Assembly: GCF_036322805.1 (NCBI RefSeq)
Contig: NZ_AP027272.1
Location: 3,782,001 to 3,846,000 of the forward strand
Direction of reading: 5' to 3'
Source of the DNA: Planctobacterium marinum
Lineage (GTDB): Bacteria; Pseudomonadota; Gammaproteobacteria; Enterobacterales; Alteromonadaceae
Length of the DNA: 64,000 bases
The position numbers and the translations under genes were made by a program. Of the stretch, positions 1 through 8,640 are shown one piece after another. A model generated the notes under the pieces. That model was not told the origin of the DNA and did no database searches. It was given only the letters and a program-made list of their open reading frames with translations. Position 1 is the first letter of the stretch, and each line of letters begins with the position of its first letter.

Positions 1-227
1 TAATCAAGTGTTGTCTGGGGCACAACCCTTTGCACCCCCTTAATATTCTCAACTACCAATTTACGCTGTTCGAAGGTCATATATGGAACTCGTTTATAAC
101 TGGCAATCGCGGCATCAGTTAGGAGACCAATGGTCACGTCACCAAGGCTCGCAGCTTTGGCAATAACATTCAAATGTCCTGGGTGCACCAGATCTGCACT
201 CATTCCAATGTATACTTTTTTACTCAT
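1..227 (-). CDS. Probable phosphoenolpyruvate mutase, N-terminal nucleotidyltransferase domain (partial)
   Basis: Only the first 75 residues lie in the window; the gene runs off the left edge. The ATG is at 225-227. The protein starts [20 protein letters not shown], which carries the HxGH nucleotidyltransferase motif (HPGH) at about residues 16-19. It continues with [14 protein letters not shown] and ends in TTLD at the edge. This pattern matches the cytidylyltransferase-like domain that precedes PEP mutase in fused phosphonate-biosynthesis enzymes. The mutase half is outside the window, so that part of the name is inference. It follows the acyl-module operon on the same strand after 138 bases. 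No strong Shine-Dalgarno is visible. Confidence 0.7.
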   Translation of the reverse strand, partial: MSKKVYIGMSADLVHPGHLNVIAKAASLGDVTIGLLTDAAIASYKRVPYMTFEQRKLVVENIKGVQRVVPQTTLD

Positions 228-327
228 ATTAATCAAAAATCCCGAAAAGCCAGCTCATAAACGATAGAGCTATATAATTTTGCCGAAGAATCAATCGCTA
301 TTGGTATCGACGATAAACACGCCGTTT

Positions 328-345
328 TTAGCGTATAACCGCTAA
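328..345. repeat. Short inverted repeat upstream of the PEP mutase-like gene
   Basis: A perfect 6-bp inverted repeat, TTAGCG-(6)-CGCTAA, lies between the acyl-reductase stop (366) and the nucleotidyltransferase start (227). In the direction of transcription it is followed by A residues, not T, so it does not look like an intrinsic terminator. It could be a small operator or may be chance. Confidence 0.25.
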
Positions 346-365
346 TTAAAAGGAATACATCACAC

Positions 366-1577
366 TCAAACCCTCAGTTCAATAATTCTGGAGAGTTGTT
401 TGAGCACATCGTAACCATCCCAGTGTGAAGAAAAAATTAGTGCCTGCCCTACTGGCACAAGACGGTCAACAGAAGGTCCAAGATAAGGAGCCACCGCCCT
501 TTGGAGTTCGTCAGAACTAAATCCGAAATGACTCACTGTTTGGCACTGCTCTGGCAGCCAAGCAAATAATTCGGTTAAATCACCGACGTCGTATTCATAA
601 AGAAAATTTTGAGCTGGGTGCCAGGCAATATAATCTTTGTGCAATTTGTGAATCTTAACGACTGATAAAGGCCCATCACTGTGTAGATAGTTGTCTTGAT
701 GCTGAGACAATATTAACTGTCTGGCAACCAAGTGATTCATAGAGGTTGATGCATCATTGGTCAGCGAGTTAGCTCGGGCCATTAGCCTTGAGTACAAATG
801 CTGCTTTTGTTGCTCTGGACTATCACTGAAGACCAGTACTCTTGGTGATGAACAAGCCGCTTGCTGAAAGGTGCTTATATCTCGCCATAATAGCTCTGCC
901 AACGCATCAATTTCATCCTGAGACTTACCTGCCAACTTCAAAACCGAAACCGAAAACTTGTCTGCAAAGGCGATATCTCTACAATTTGGCAATGTCGGCA
1001 TTTTACGTATGTTCTGTACTGTTTCGTTCCCGCCCCAAATCATACGAGCCTGCACCATTAGTGATAATGTGGCTGAAACATTACTTTGCTGTGTCCAGGT
1101 GGCAATAAGATTTCGCTGCGCTATCGAGGTAAACTTCGGTTGCTGCAAAAGCCTTGATATAAGCGACAACAACTTTTGCACCGCTTCGGTTATATTTGAT
1201 GGAACTCGCACGATATTATTGTTGCCCACCAACAGACTGCACACCCAACTATAGACGAACATAGTATCGACATTGCTCGGGGCAATATGCAAAACACCAC
1301 CCAGTGGTTTCAGAAACAAGCTACTGCTGACATTATCCTGAGCAAAATATTGTTGCCTTAAGCGTTTAATGTTACTTGCGCGAAGCCAAAAACCCAATGT
1401 CGTTAGTTCGGAATGAGGCTTGAATATTTGTTCAGCTAACAACGTGTTAGAAAGTGCATCAATAAACTCCCTCGTTTCCTTTGCAAAGGGTTCCATGCAA
1501 GTACAGCGTAGCACCTCCTCTGCACATTGAATGGAGGTGTCACTTAATATCTGTGGAAGTTTATTTCGCAGTATCAC
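366..1577 (-). CDS. LuxC-family acyl-CoA/acyl-ACP reductase
   Basis: A 403-residue protein of the LuxC family (PF05893), which reduces an activated or enzyme-bound acyl group to the aldehyde with NADPH. The hallmark HIAPSNVD is at about residues 97-104, followed by SLLVGNNNIVR. The catalytic cysteine is in QAACSSPRVLVF at about residue 242. I chose the GTG at 1575-1577 because AGGGGG lies at a good distance upstream and it overlaps the luxE-like gene by only 17 bases; in-frame ATGs lie further upstream at 1613 and 1655. It is the last gene of the pseB-to-luxC operon. With LuxE and ACP beside it, it should act on an acyl chain made or carried in this locus, not on a luminescence substrate: no luxAB is present. 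Confidence 0.85.
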   Translation of the reverse strand: MILRNKLPQILSDTSIQCAEEVLRCTCMEPFAKETREFIDALSNTLLAEQIFKPHSELTTLGFWLRASNIKRLRQQYFAQDNVSSSLFLKPLGGVLHIAPSNVDTMFVYSWVCSLLVGNNNIVRVPSNITEAVQKLLSLISRLLQQPKFTSIAQRNLIATWTQQSNVSATLSLMVQARMIWGGNETVQNIRKMPTLPNCRDIAFADKFSVSVLKLAGKSQDEIDALAELLWRDISTFQQAACSSPRVLVFSDSPEQQKQHLYSRLMARANSLTNDASTSMNHLVARQLILSQHQDNYLHSDGPLSVVKIHKLHKDYIAWHPAQNFLYEYDVGDLTELFAWLPEQCQTVSHFGFSSDELQRAVAPYLGPSVDRLVPVGQALIFSSHWDGYDVLKQLSRIIELRV

Positions 1578-2625
1578 TGCACCCCCTAACTTCCATTTTA
1601 GGTAATCTACCATGCACCAAAAAATACTTACCTTTGCGACCACATGAGCAGTCATCTACTCCTAGAATCATACCCAAATCCTCAGTTAATAACGAGTTAC
1701 CCGGGTAACTACTTGGGACTATGGACAACACCTGAATAACGCCTTCAACATTATTCGGTAAAACAGCCATAGAAACAGGATCTCGAATAATCACATCGGC
1801 ATAGACAGGTGCATGTAAGTGGCCTTGCTCACATTCAACAAAAATTGACCCTACTTGCTCTGCCATTCCATAAAAATTATGTACCTGGCTCAGCCCCAAC
1901 ACATCTTTGCAAGTTTCTTTAAAGGTTGAATTACTTACTTTTTCAGCTTCGAGCTTTTTCCACCCACCACTGTGTAAAAGCGTCCCTTGACTCAGGTTCA
2001 ATGTGATATTTTGGGCATTCAATGCCCGGATAAAATATTTCCATACCATAAAGGTAAACCCAAACAACAATACCGGTGTATTTTTGTGTTCGTTGTTAAA
2101 GTTTTGTACAACCTCAAGGTTTAATGACATGTCATCATTTAAAGCAAAAACAGGCTTGCGCCCAAAAAGCGAAAGTCCCTGAATACCAGCACCTCTTGCT
2201 GAGTAACTATTGCGGCTCTTAACAACACCGGGATGATCAATGATGAGCATTGGCATTCTCTGTTTGCCAATAAAGTCCTGTAATACCTTTACCAGCACTT
2301 TAGATTGGCGTCTGCTGGTTTCCTGGTCCAGTAAGACCTTTGCCGGCATTTGTCCTGTTGTCCCTGATGAATATAATGTTTTAAAGACATCAGCCTCTGC
2401 AATACTGCTTAAACTCAAATGTTTAAACAGACGGACCGCCAGGTAAGGCAACGATTCAATATCGGAAAGCTCAGTTTGAGAAAATAAATTGTTGTACTCA
2501 ACACAATGGGCTTGATGGTATTGATGCAGTTCCTTTAGCGTATTCAATAGTCGAATTTCTTTTTCTGCTTGCGGCATAGAGAAGGGCGGACTCTCAAACC
2601 ATTGCTCTGGTACCAATTCCGACAT
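1561..2625 (-). CDS. LuxE-family acyl-protein synthetase
   Basis: A 354-residue member of the LuxE acyl-protein synthetase family (PF04443), part of the AMP-forming adenylate superfamily. The phosphate-binding loop YSSGTTG is at about residues 85-91, and the aromatic adenine-site motif NFYGMAEQVGS at about 250. LuxE activates a fatty acid as acyl-AMP and passes it to the LuxC cysteine. The start can be GTG at 2628 or ATG at 2625; the ATG overlaps the preceding TGA by one base (TGATG). The gene overlaps the luxC-like gene at its end, so the two are translationally coupled as a likely reductase pair. Confidence 0.85.
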   Translation of the reverse strand: MSELVPEQWFESPPFSMPQAEKEIRLLNTLKELHQYHQAHCVEYNNLFSQTELSDIESLPYLAVRLFKHLSLSSIAEADVFKTLYSSGTTGQMPAKVLLDQETSRRQSKVLVKVLQDFIGKQRMPMLIIDHPGVVKSRNSYSARGAGIQGLSLFGRKPVFALNDDMSLNLEVVQNFNNEHKNTPVLLFGFTFMVWKYFIRALNAQNITLNLSQGTLLHSGGWKKLEAEKVSNSTFKETCKDVLGLSQVHNFYGMAEQVGSIFVECEQGHLHAPVYADVIIRDPVSMAVLPNNVEGVIQVLSIVPSSYPGNSLLTEDLGMILGVDDCSCGRKGKYFLVHGRLPKMEVRGCSDTAK

Positions 2626-3983
2626 CACCTTCGCTCCGCCTCAAAAAATGACTCAATCGCCTGATAGTCAGTTTTTTGATTACTATTAACCGGGAAATGT
2701 TCTAGCTGAATGATCTCGATAACGCTGGGATGAAGCTTTAGTCGTTCACTCAACTGTTGCTTTACGGACGAACAACTTTGCGCGTTTTTCACGGCTACAC
2801 ACAGTTTATCGTCGATACCACAAACTCTTGCATCAACCCCTGAAGCATCCAAAAAACGTTCAATCTCATCCAACCCCAACCTCAATCCGAAGATTTTTAC
2901 AAAGCGCTTTAAACGTCCAACGATATGAAAGTCGCCTTCATCATCCTGCCATGCCACATCCCCCGTTTTAAGCACATTGGTAGGTGAAAACACAGCGAGC
3001 CCTTCACGACTGTCAGCATAACCCAACATGACATTAGGTCCTTGGTAAATCAATTCACCATTATCCCCATCCAGCGCTTTTGAACCTTTCACTAATGACA
3101 ATTGCCCACCGGGAATTGCGTTACCGATAGAGCTCGGTTTACGAGATAATTTCTCGGGCGGCAACCAAGCCATTCTGGCTGTTGCTTCTGTTTGACCATA
3201 CATAACATAAAAAGCTTTTTCTTGTTCTTGCATCCATTGAGAATAAACACTCAGAACTTCAGGTTTCAATCGCCCTCCAGCCTGCGTTATATAGCGCAAT
3301 GACGGAAACTGTTTCTGGTGAAATCGCAATTTGTAAAGCATCTCATAGGTATATGGAACGCCGGCAAAGCTGGTTATTTTGTCGTTCTGCAGGTATAACC
3401 AAAAATCCTTACTAACCACCGATGCGTCTGTCAACAGGCAGCGTGCACCTTTGAGTAGGTGAGTGTTGAGTACCGACAAGCCATAGGAATAATGACAAGG
3501 CAGCGTCGTAATGGTGGTATCACTATCCTGAATAGGTAAGTATGAACAGATTGATTCGGCATTCGCCTGTAAGTTCTCGTAACTCAACGCTACCTGTTTA
3601 GCTGCGCCGGTACTGCCCGAAGTAGGTAACAAAACAGCCAATCGACTATCAACAAGGGTTTGAGTCAGATCGGTTTGCTGGATTTCTCCAGATCTGACTA
3701 TCGCTTGTGGCTGAAATCTGACAACGAGTTCGTTGCTCATTTGTTCCGACAAACCAGCATCCAACAACATTACAGCAACTTGATTTTGTAAGCACGCCAG
3801 ATAATGCACCAACGTATTGATATCATTTTTACAAAACAAAAAGACCAACGCCCCTGCCGAAGGCAACTTTGCTTTTGCGTCTGACACTAAAGTTTGTAAC
3901 TGCGTAAATGAGTAATCATTACCCTCAAAGGTAAAAGCAGTTCGCTCTTTAAAACAATCCTGAAAATGCCAAAACATAGCCAT
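2625..3983 (-). CDS. AMP-dependent acyl ligase (adenylate-forming)
   Basis: A 452-residue ANL-superfamily ligase. Visible core motifs are TSGSTG (121-126), YGQTEAT (262-268), TGD (340-342), GRLKRFVK (356-363) and a C-terminal NQKTDYQ with the candidate catalytic lysine near residue 440. Such enzymes activate a carboxylate as acyl-AMP and load it on CoA or a carrier protein. The carrier-protein gene two genes upstream makes acyl-ACP ligation the most economical reading, but the substrate is not readable from sequence. It lies 15 bases after the SDR gene and overlaps the luxE-like gene by 1-4 bases. Confidence 0.8.
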   Translation of the reverse strand: MAMFWHFQDCFKERTAFTFEGNDYSFTQLQTLVSDAKAKLPSAGALVFLFCKNDINTLVHYLACLQNQVAVMLLDAGLSEQMSNELVVRFQPQAIVRSGEIQQTDLTQTLVDSRLAVLLPTSGSTGAAKQVALSYENLQANAESICSYLPIQDSDTTITTLPCHYSYGLSVLNTHLLKGARCLLTDASVVSKDFWLYLQNDKITSFAGVPYTYEMLYKLRFHQKQFPSLRYITQAGGRLKPEVLSVYSQWMQEQEKAFYVMYGQTEATARMAWLPPEKLSRKPSSIGNAIPGGQLSLVKGSKALDGDNGELIYQGPNVMLGYADSREGLAVFSPTNVLKTGDVAWQDDEGDFHIVGRLKRFVKIFGLRLGLDEIERFLDASGVDARVCGIDDKLCVAVKNAQSCSSVKQQLSERLKLHPSVIEIIQLEHFPVNSNQKTDYQAIESFFEAERR

Positions 3984-3998
3984 TCAATTAGGTCCAGT

Positions 3999-4775
3999 CT
4001 AAGGAAAAGACAACGCGCCATCGACACCAATAACTTGCCCGGATACATATTGCGCATCGTCCGACAAAAGGAATCTAATTACGTTTGCCACATCAGAATC
4101 GAGGCCGAGCCGTCCAAGTGGAACATTAGCCATAATTTCTTGTTTTTTAGCTTCGCTGTAGTGTGCCGTTAAATCTGTCTCTATGAATCCTGGAGCAACC
4201 GTATTTACCCGAATACCTGATGGCCCCAACTCTTTTGCGGCAGATTTTGAAAGCACAGAAAGGCTTGCTTTTGACATGGCATATGCAGCCTGCCCTTTGC
4301 CTCCATATTCTCCGACAATACTTCCAAGGTTAACGATACTGCCTTGCTTGTTGCGCATCATTAGCCTGGAAGCAAACTGTATGTGTTCGAATGCCGCACT
4401 AACATTAACAGCGAACATAGCCTCCAGATCTATTTTCCTGGTCATGGCCAGCGCTTGTTCTTGCATCACCCCGGCGTTATTGACTAATCCATCCAATCGA
4501 CCAAATTGCGATTGGATAAACTTAAATTGTTGTTTGAGGGCTTCACTATCAGTTACGTCATATATCAGAGAGTGAAAGCGCTTAGAAAATTTTTCACTGA
4601 TTATGAGCGACAATTTTTCCGCACTCTGGGCATTGCGACAATTTGCAAGTACTGTCGCACCAGCTTCAAGACAACTATTTACACAGGCAGCACCAATACC
4701 TCTACTTGCGCCAGTGATTAAAATGACCTTATTATCAAGTCCCTGCATAGTGAAATTGTTGCTAGAAGGCGACAT
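3999..4775 (-). CDS. SDR-family 3-oxoacyl-ACP reductase-like protein
   Basis: A classical short-chain dehydrogenase of 258 residues. It has the nucleotide-binding TGASRGIG (21-28), NNAG (99-102), and catalytic Ser152, Tyr165 and Lys169 in GQAAYAMSKASL, followed by VAPGFIETDLT. The overall pattern is FabG-like, so it probably reduces a beta-keto group on the adjacent carrier protein to a 3-hydroxyacyl. An internal ATG at 4746-4748 would give 249 residues and a start more like FabG; neither start has a clear Shine-Dalgarno. The longer form overlaps acp by 14 bases. Confidence 0.83.
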   Translation of the reverse strand: MSPSSNNFTMQGLDNKVILITGASRGIGAACVNSCLEAGATVLANCRNAQSAEKLSLIISEKFSKRFHSLIYDVTDSEALKQQFKFIQSQFGRLDGLVNNAGVMQEQALAMTRKIDLEAMFAVNVSAAFEHIQFASRLMMRNKQGSIVNLGSIVGEYGGKGQAAYAMSKASLSVLSKSAAKELGPSGIRVNTVAPGFIETDLTAHYSEAKKQEIMANVPLGRLGLDSDVANVIRFLLSDDAQYVSGQVIGVDGALSFP

Positions 4776-5001
4776 CGTATTTTTGCAAAATCTCTTGCGC
4801 TTTCTGCACAGAGCTCATATCTATGATGTCATCGGTGTCCAACATCACATCAAACACACCTTCAATTTCTGCAATCAAAATCATGTGAGCCGTCGAATCC
4901 CACTCCGCAATCGTGTTGTAGGTTAGATCCGGCTTCACTTGGTTTAACTCAATGTTCAATGCGCTAGAAAACGCTTGATATAGCAGTTCTTTATTTGTCA
5001 T
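4762..5001 (-). CDS. Acyl carrier protein
   Basis: A 79-residue acidic carrier protein. The phosphopantetheine attachment serine is Ser36 in EWDSTAHMILIAEIE; the usual DSL is DST here. The length and the acidic helix after the serine fit the ACP fold. It starts with an ATGA overlap on pseH and is followed by an FabG-like SDR, an AMP ligase and LuxE/LuxC homologues. It is therefore most likely a dedicated carrier for an acyl group used in the flagellar sugar pathway, not the housekeeping AcpP, which normally sits with fabD-fabG-fabF. Confidence 0.85.
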   Translation of the reverse strand: MTNKELLYQAFSSALNIELNQVKPDLTYNTIAEWDSTAHMILIAEIEGVFDVMLDTDDIIDMSSVQKAQEILQKYDVAF

Positions 5002-5549
5002 TTAGCTTGTCTCGAGAACAATTTTTTTAAGGTTACCGTACTGGCCAGATAGCGTTCATAGTCCAATGTGATAAACACATACTCACCATCTTTATCGACC
5101 TCGCGGTAACCAAGTTTATGGTTATAGTTCAATGCAGCTTGATTGTTTATTTTAACTTTGGCAAACAACTGCTTCACCCCCAGGTCATCAAAGCAGTAGT
5201 CCAGCAACAATAGCGAAGGAGCAAAGGCAAGAATATTGGAATGATACCGCTCGTCGCCTATGTAAATTCCAGGCTCAAGTCTGTTGGCCTGCTCTACCGA
5301 ATTACCGCATAGCGCTTTGAGGTTAGCAGACCCAATCGCTTCACCCTTGTACTGGATCACAAAATGCACTTGATCATTACGCAAACAAATATTGTCAAAC
5401 CATCTTAGTTGCTGTTCACCCGAAATATGGTCATTTGACACCATCTGTTGCCGCACAAAATTAGAGTTACGCCACTGGCGTAATAATTCCAGGTGATGGC
5501 TCGCTACAGGCACCATGTCGACACCATAACCACACAGTTTAACGCCCAT
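4998..5549 (-). CDS. pseH: PseH-like GNAT N-acetyltransferase
   Basis: A 183-residue GNAT acetyltransferase related to PseH, which N-acetylates the 4-amino group of UDP-4-amino-4,6-dideoxy-AltNAc in pseudaminic acid synthesis. It has the N-terminal LELLRQWRNS typical of the family and a C-terminal NQAALNYNHKLGY acetyl-CoA segment. The start is the ATG at 5547-5549: GGAG sits seven bases upstream inside the pseG tail, giving an 11-base overlap. The neighbouring ACP module raises the possibility that an acyl group other than acetyl is transferred. Confidence 0.85.
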   Translation of the reverse strand: MGVKLCGYGVDMVPVASHHLELLRQWRNSNFVRQQMVSNDHISGEQQLRWFDNICLRNDQVHFVIQYKGEAIGSANLKALCGNSVEQANRLEPGIYIGDERYHSNILAFAPSLLLLDYCFDDLGVKQLFAKVKINNQAALNYNHKLGYREVDKDGEYVFITLDYERYLASTVTLKKLFSRQAK

Positions 5550-6582
5550 CAAGCCGCTCCGAATCAAGTCGTGCAATTGTATCTAAGATACGCTCGTTAC
5601 CTTTTGTATCCGCGTGTTGCTGCGCTGCCTTCATCATGGATTGTAATTTAGATTCATTTTGCCATAACTGGGTTAACCCAGAAACAACATTGACCATATT
5701 TTTGGTTTCCCTGACATCAAACACCCGGCACCATCCCTGATTTTCAGAAGCTTGGGCTGCATTGAATTGATTATCTGCAACCACCAAAAGCACTGTAGGA
5801 CAATGCATAGCCAACAATTCGAACTGACTAGAGCCCGCCGCAGAAAGTGTCAAACGACTATGAGAAAAAATCGTTGCCAGGTCCTGGCAGTCAATAACCA
5901 ACTGAACGCTCAACAGAGTATTGGTAGTAAATAACTTAATCTCTTCTAGTTGTGGATTATTACTGGTTGTAACAAGCCTGACTGGGCCGTAAAACTCTTG
6001 CTGGCTTAACTCCTGTAAAATCCTCAAAGATAATCCCTGTGGGTCCGTCCCCCCCATGACAATGGTAAGAGAATTTCTATCGGGCAAAGGTTGTGGTAAT
6101 TCCGTCAAAAACTCGCGGCGTAATAAGCGGTATTGTTCACCAAGACAATAATGAGCATCAGGGGCGGTAACCTCATAGCCCAAAGAATCAGCCCCTCCGG
6201 CGCTATTAATAACCACATCAACTTCAAGTTTGTCTCTATCGTTGCAATCGTCAAATAAAACCAGGCTAGCAGGTAACTGCGCCATACTTGAAATGTATTG
6301 TCCAGTAAATTTATAACTATCCAATACAAGTATGTCATCACTCGTAAGGTCTATGTTTTCGCTGAACCAACGATACTCATCGATGGTGGGTAGTTCCTCC
6401 TGTAAGGGAATGAGAGAAAAATCCCAGTCGTGACGGCCCAAACAAAATGGTATGGATTCAGGGGGAACGATAAAGCTACACTTGATGTACTGGTCACTGA
6501 GTATTTGGGCAAGCGCCATACAGCGCATCAAATGCCCCATCCCAACTGCATTAGAAGCCTCGGTGCGAAAATAAGCTTTCAT
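5539..6582 (-). CDS. pseG: PseG, UDP-sugar hydrolase of pseudaminic acid synthesis
   Basis: A 347-residue GT-B-fold hydrolase. It releases 2,4-diacetamido-2,4,6-trideoxy-L-altrose from UDP before condensation with PEP by PseI. The N-terminal family signature is GMGHLMRCMALAQ at about residues 14-26, with the conserved His17. The C-terminal half has VIDCQDLATIFSHSRLTLSAAGSS, the UDP-binding region. It starts with an ATGA overlap on pseI and overlaps pseH by 11 bases, so the three are translationally coupled. Confidence 0.9.
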   Translation of the reverse strand: MKAYFRTEASNAVGMGHLMRCMALAQILSDQYIKCSFIVPPESIPFCLGRHDWDFSLIPLQEELPTIDEYRWFSENIDLTSDDILVLDSYKFTGQYISSMAQLPASLVLFDDCNDRDKLEVDVVINSAGGADSLGYEVTAPDAHYCLGEQYRLLRREFLTELPQPLPDRNSLTIVMGGTDPQGLSLRILQELSQQEFYGPVRLVTTSNNPQLEEIKLFTTNTLLSVQLVIDCQDLATIFSHSRLTLSAAGSSQFELLAMHCPTVLLVVADNQFNAAQASENQGWCRVFDVRETKNMVNVVSGLTQLWQNESKLQSMMKAAQQHADTKGNERILDTIARLDSERLDGR

Positions 6583-7649
6583 TTAGCGACGACGTGTTCC
6601 CAGCTCATGGCTTGCCCTAATTTAAGATCGCAAGCGGCCACTTTACCTAACAATTCATGATAGTGTTTGGGTGCAAGTCCCAAGGCAGGTCTCACCACTT
6701 TTAGATTACTTCTGGTAAAAACCTCTCCTGCTTTGATATCAGCAGAAACATAAACAGAACGGCGATACTTTTTGGATTTTTGCTCTGCCTCGGAGCCACC
6801 GTATTGAACTTGACCTAATGCTTGCCACGCGATTTTACTCTCTTCAACCAACATTTTGAATTCTGCAGGTTCTAGCGAGAACGCTGCATCAACGCCACCT
6901 GCGGAACGATCTAATACAAAATGCTTCTCGATTACCTTTGCGCCCAGGGCTACACTGCTAACAGCGGCACCTATTCCACGTGTGTGGTCAGATAAGCCCA
7001 CGATACAACCAAATCTGTTGCGAAGATCTGGAATAGTATTCAAATGTGTATTAGTCGGCGCCGCAGGATATGTACTTGTACACTTAAGTAATACAAGCTG
7101 CTTGCAGCCATGCTCATAAGCAGTTGCCACAGCTTCTTCAATCTCTTCAACAGATGCCATTCCTGTTGACATGATCAGTGGTTTCCTCTTAGCAGCCGCA
7201 CAGGCAATCAAAGGTAGGTCGGTTAGTTCAAATGAGGCAATCTTAAAACAAGGAACATCTAACTCATCAAGAAACTCAACGGCTGCCTCATCGAAAGGCG
7301 AGCTGAAAGCAACCAGCCCTCTTTTTCGAGCATGCTCAAACAGCGGTTTGTGCCACTCATAAGGCGTGGCAGCTTTTTGATACAAAGAGTGTAACTTTTC
7401 CCCAGCCCATAAGCTGTCTGATTCACCGATGACGAAATCCGCCGCATCACTATCCAATGTCATTGAATCCGCCGTGTAGGTCTGAAGCTTGATTGCATCG
7501 ACACCAGCTTCTGCCGCTGCATCGATCATGGCAATTGCAAGCTCAAAATTCTGATCATGGTTGCCACTTAACTCAGCTATGATAAAGGGACGGCCATTGC
7601 CGATCGGAAATTCACCTATCTTAAATTGCTGCTCAAACTGCCTTGCCAT
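6579..7649 (-). CDS. pseI: PseI, pseudaminic acid synthase
   Basis: A 356-residue NeuB-family enzyme that condenses the released 6-deoxy-altrose derivative with PEP to give pseudaminic acid. The N-terminal TIM barrel shows FIIAELSGNHDQNFELA and DAIKLQTYTADSMTLD; a central segment has GLSDHTRG. The C-terminal SAF (antifreeze-like) domain is seen at about residues 295-352 (SADIKAGEVFTRSNLK to SWEHVV). It starts two bases after the GT9 gene and is coupled to pseG. Confidence 0.93.
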   Translation of the reverse strand: MARQFEQQFKIGEFPIGNGRPFIIAELSGNHDQNFELAIAMIDAAAEAGVDAIKLQTYTADSMTLDSDAADFVIGESDSLWAGEKLHSLYQKAATPYEWHKPLFEHARKRGLVAFSSPFDEAAVEFLDELDVPCFKIASFELTDLPLIACAAAKRKPLIMSTGMASVEEIEEAVATAYEHGCKQLVLLKCTSTYPAAPTNTHLNTIPDLRNRFGCIVGLSDHTRGIGAAVSSVALGAKVIEKHFVLDRSAGGVDAAFSLEPAEFKMLVEESKIAWQALGQVQYGGSEAEQKSKKYRRSVYVSADIKAGEVFTRSNLKVVRPALGLAPKHYHELLGKVAACDLKLGQAMSWEHVVAK

Positions 7650-7651
7650 GA

Positions 7652-8629
7652 TCAGCCTGCTTCTTCAAAAATTGATTTAACACTTTCAACTAATTCAGCG
7701 GCAGGGATGGGCGTTTTCGATGGTTCGGTGGCATAGTCCGGCATTAATGTTCGCGCGTCCACCTCCCCAACAATAACAAGACAAGGGCAATCTACTGTTG
7801 TAGCTAACCACTGAGGAGCAGACGGAACGGTGATGAGTAAATCAGTGCTTTTTAACATGTTCAACGTTTTGCGCATTGGCTGGGAACCATCAAAGCCAGA
7901 CCACACATAAAAGCCCGCTTTTTCCAACAGCTTCTGCAGATCTTTGCCGTACGCATAGGAACGTTCGCTGGTTCTGGCTTCAGTAGCCAGAGCAATAACC
8001 TTTTGTTTATTCCCAATTTTGTCTAACTTGTGACTACTTTCCGTTTCGATTTGCATGTTCATTTCAATATCGGAAAAGCCACAACATTGACGTAAGTAAA
8101 ATTCGGGGTACCCAAAATCTGGAACGGTGCCATACTCCCACCAAGGTGTATGCCAACGCGCCATGCCAAAGAATGTGCTTTGCATGTAGTTAGCAGGATT
8201 GTGCACATAATCGTGTTGCAGTGTTTGCTTATCAAGTTGATCAATTAACTCTGCTACAGGAATAGACATGAAATTGCCTTGTAAATTTTCTCCGGCGTCT
8301 TTCAAAAAACGAGCCAAGAAACAGGGCATGAACCAGGTATCGAGATTGATAATTTTCTCGTATTCATGTCCGATGATTTTTTCTGCCAGCATCAAAAAAC
8401 GTTCCATCGCATGAATAATGTTATCAGGCCACTCGTCCTTCTCCATTTTTATAATGGACACATCAGGCTCAGCCAATTGAATAACGTCTGCACCAGCTGA
8501 GAAGGTCAATACGGAAATATCGGCTTCGGGATACTTCGACTTTATGTAGCGAATCGCCGGTATACCTATACAGGTGACATCACCGAGTCCAAGCATCCGT
8601 ATTATGAGAATTTTCGCGGGTACCGCCAC
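7652..8629 (-). CDS. GT9-family (heptosyltransferase-like) glycosyltransferase
   Basis: A 325-residue protein with the GT9 pattern: N-terminal KILIIRMLGLGDVTCIGIPA and C-terminal DLLITVPSAPQWLATT followed by CLVIVGEVDA, the nucleotide-sugar site. I chose GTG at 8627-8629 because TAAGGAG lies seven bases upstream; the TTG at 8635 sits right on that Shine-Dalgarno. It lies between pseF and pseI, inside the coupled pseudaminate operon. A role in transferring the sugar or an accompanying sugar to flagellin is inference. No Maf-type flagellin glycosyltransferase is present in this window. Confidence 0.75.
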   Translation of the reverse strand: MAVPAKILIIRMLGLGDVTCIGIPAIRYIKSKYPEADISVLTFSAGADVIQLAEPDVSIIKMEKDEWPDNIIHAMERFLMLAEKIIGHEYEKIINLDTWFMPCFLARFLKDAGENLQGNFMSIPVAELIDQLDKQTLQHDYVHNPANYMQSTFFGMARWHTPWWEYGTVPDFGYPEFYLRQCCGFSDIEMNMQIETESSHKLDKIGNKQKVIALATEARTSERSYAYGKDLQKLLEKAGFYVWSGFDGSQPMRKTLNMLKSTDLLITVPSAPQWLATTVDCPCLVIVGEVDARTLMPDYATEPSKTPIPAAELVESVKSIFEEAG

Positions 8630-8640
8630 CAGCAAACTCC

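Noticed and set aside
328-345. Terminator after the luxC-like gene
   Set aside because: The hairpin is followed by A residues on the transcribed strand, not by a T run.
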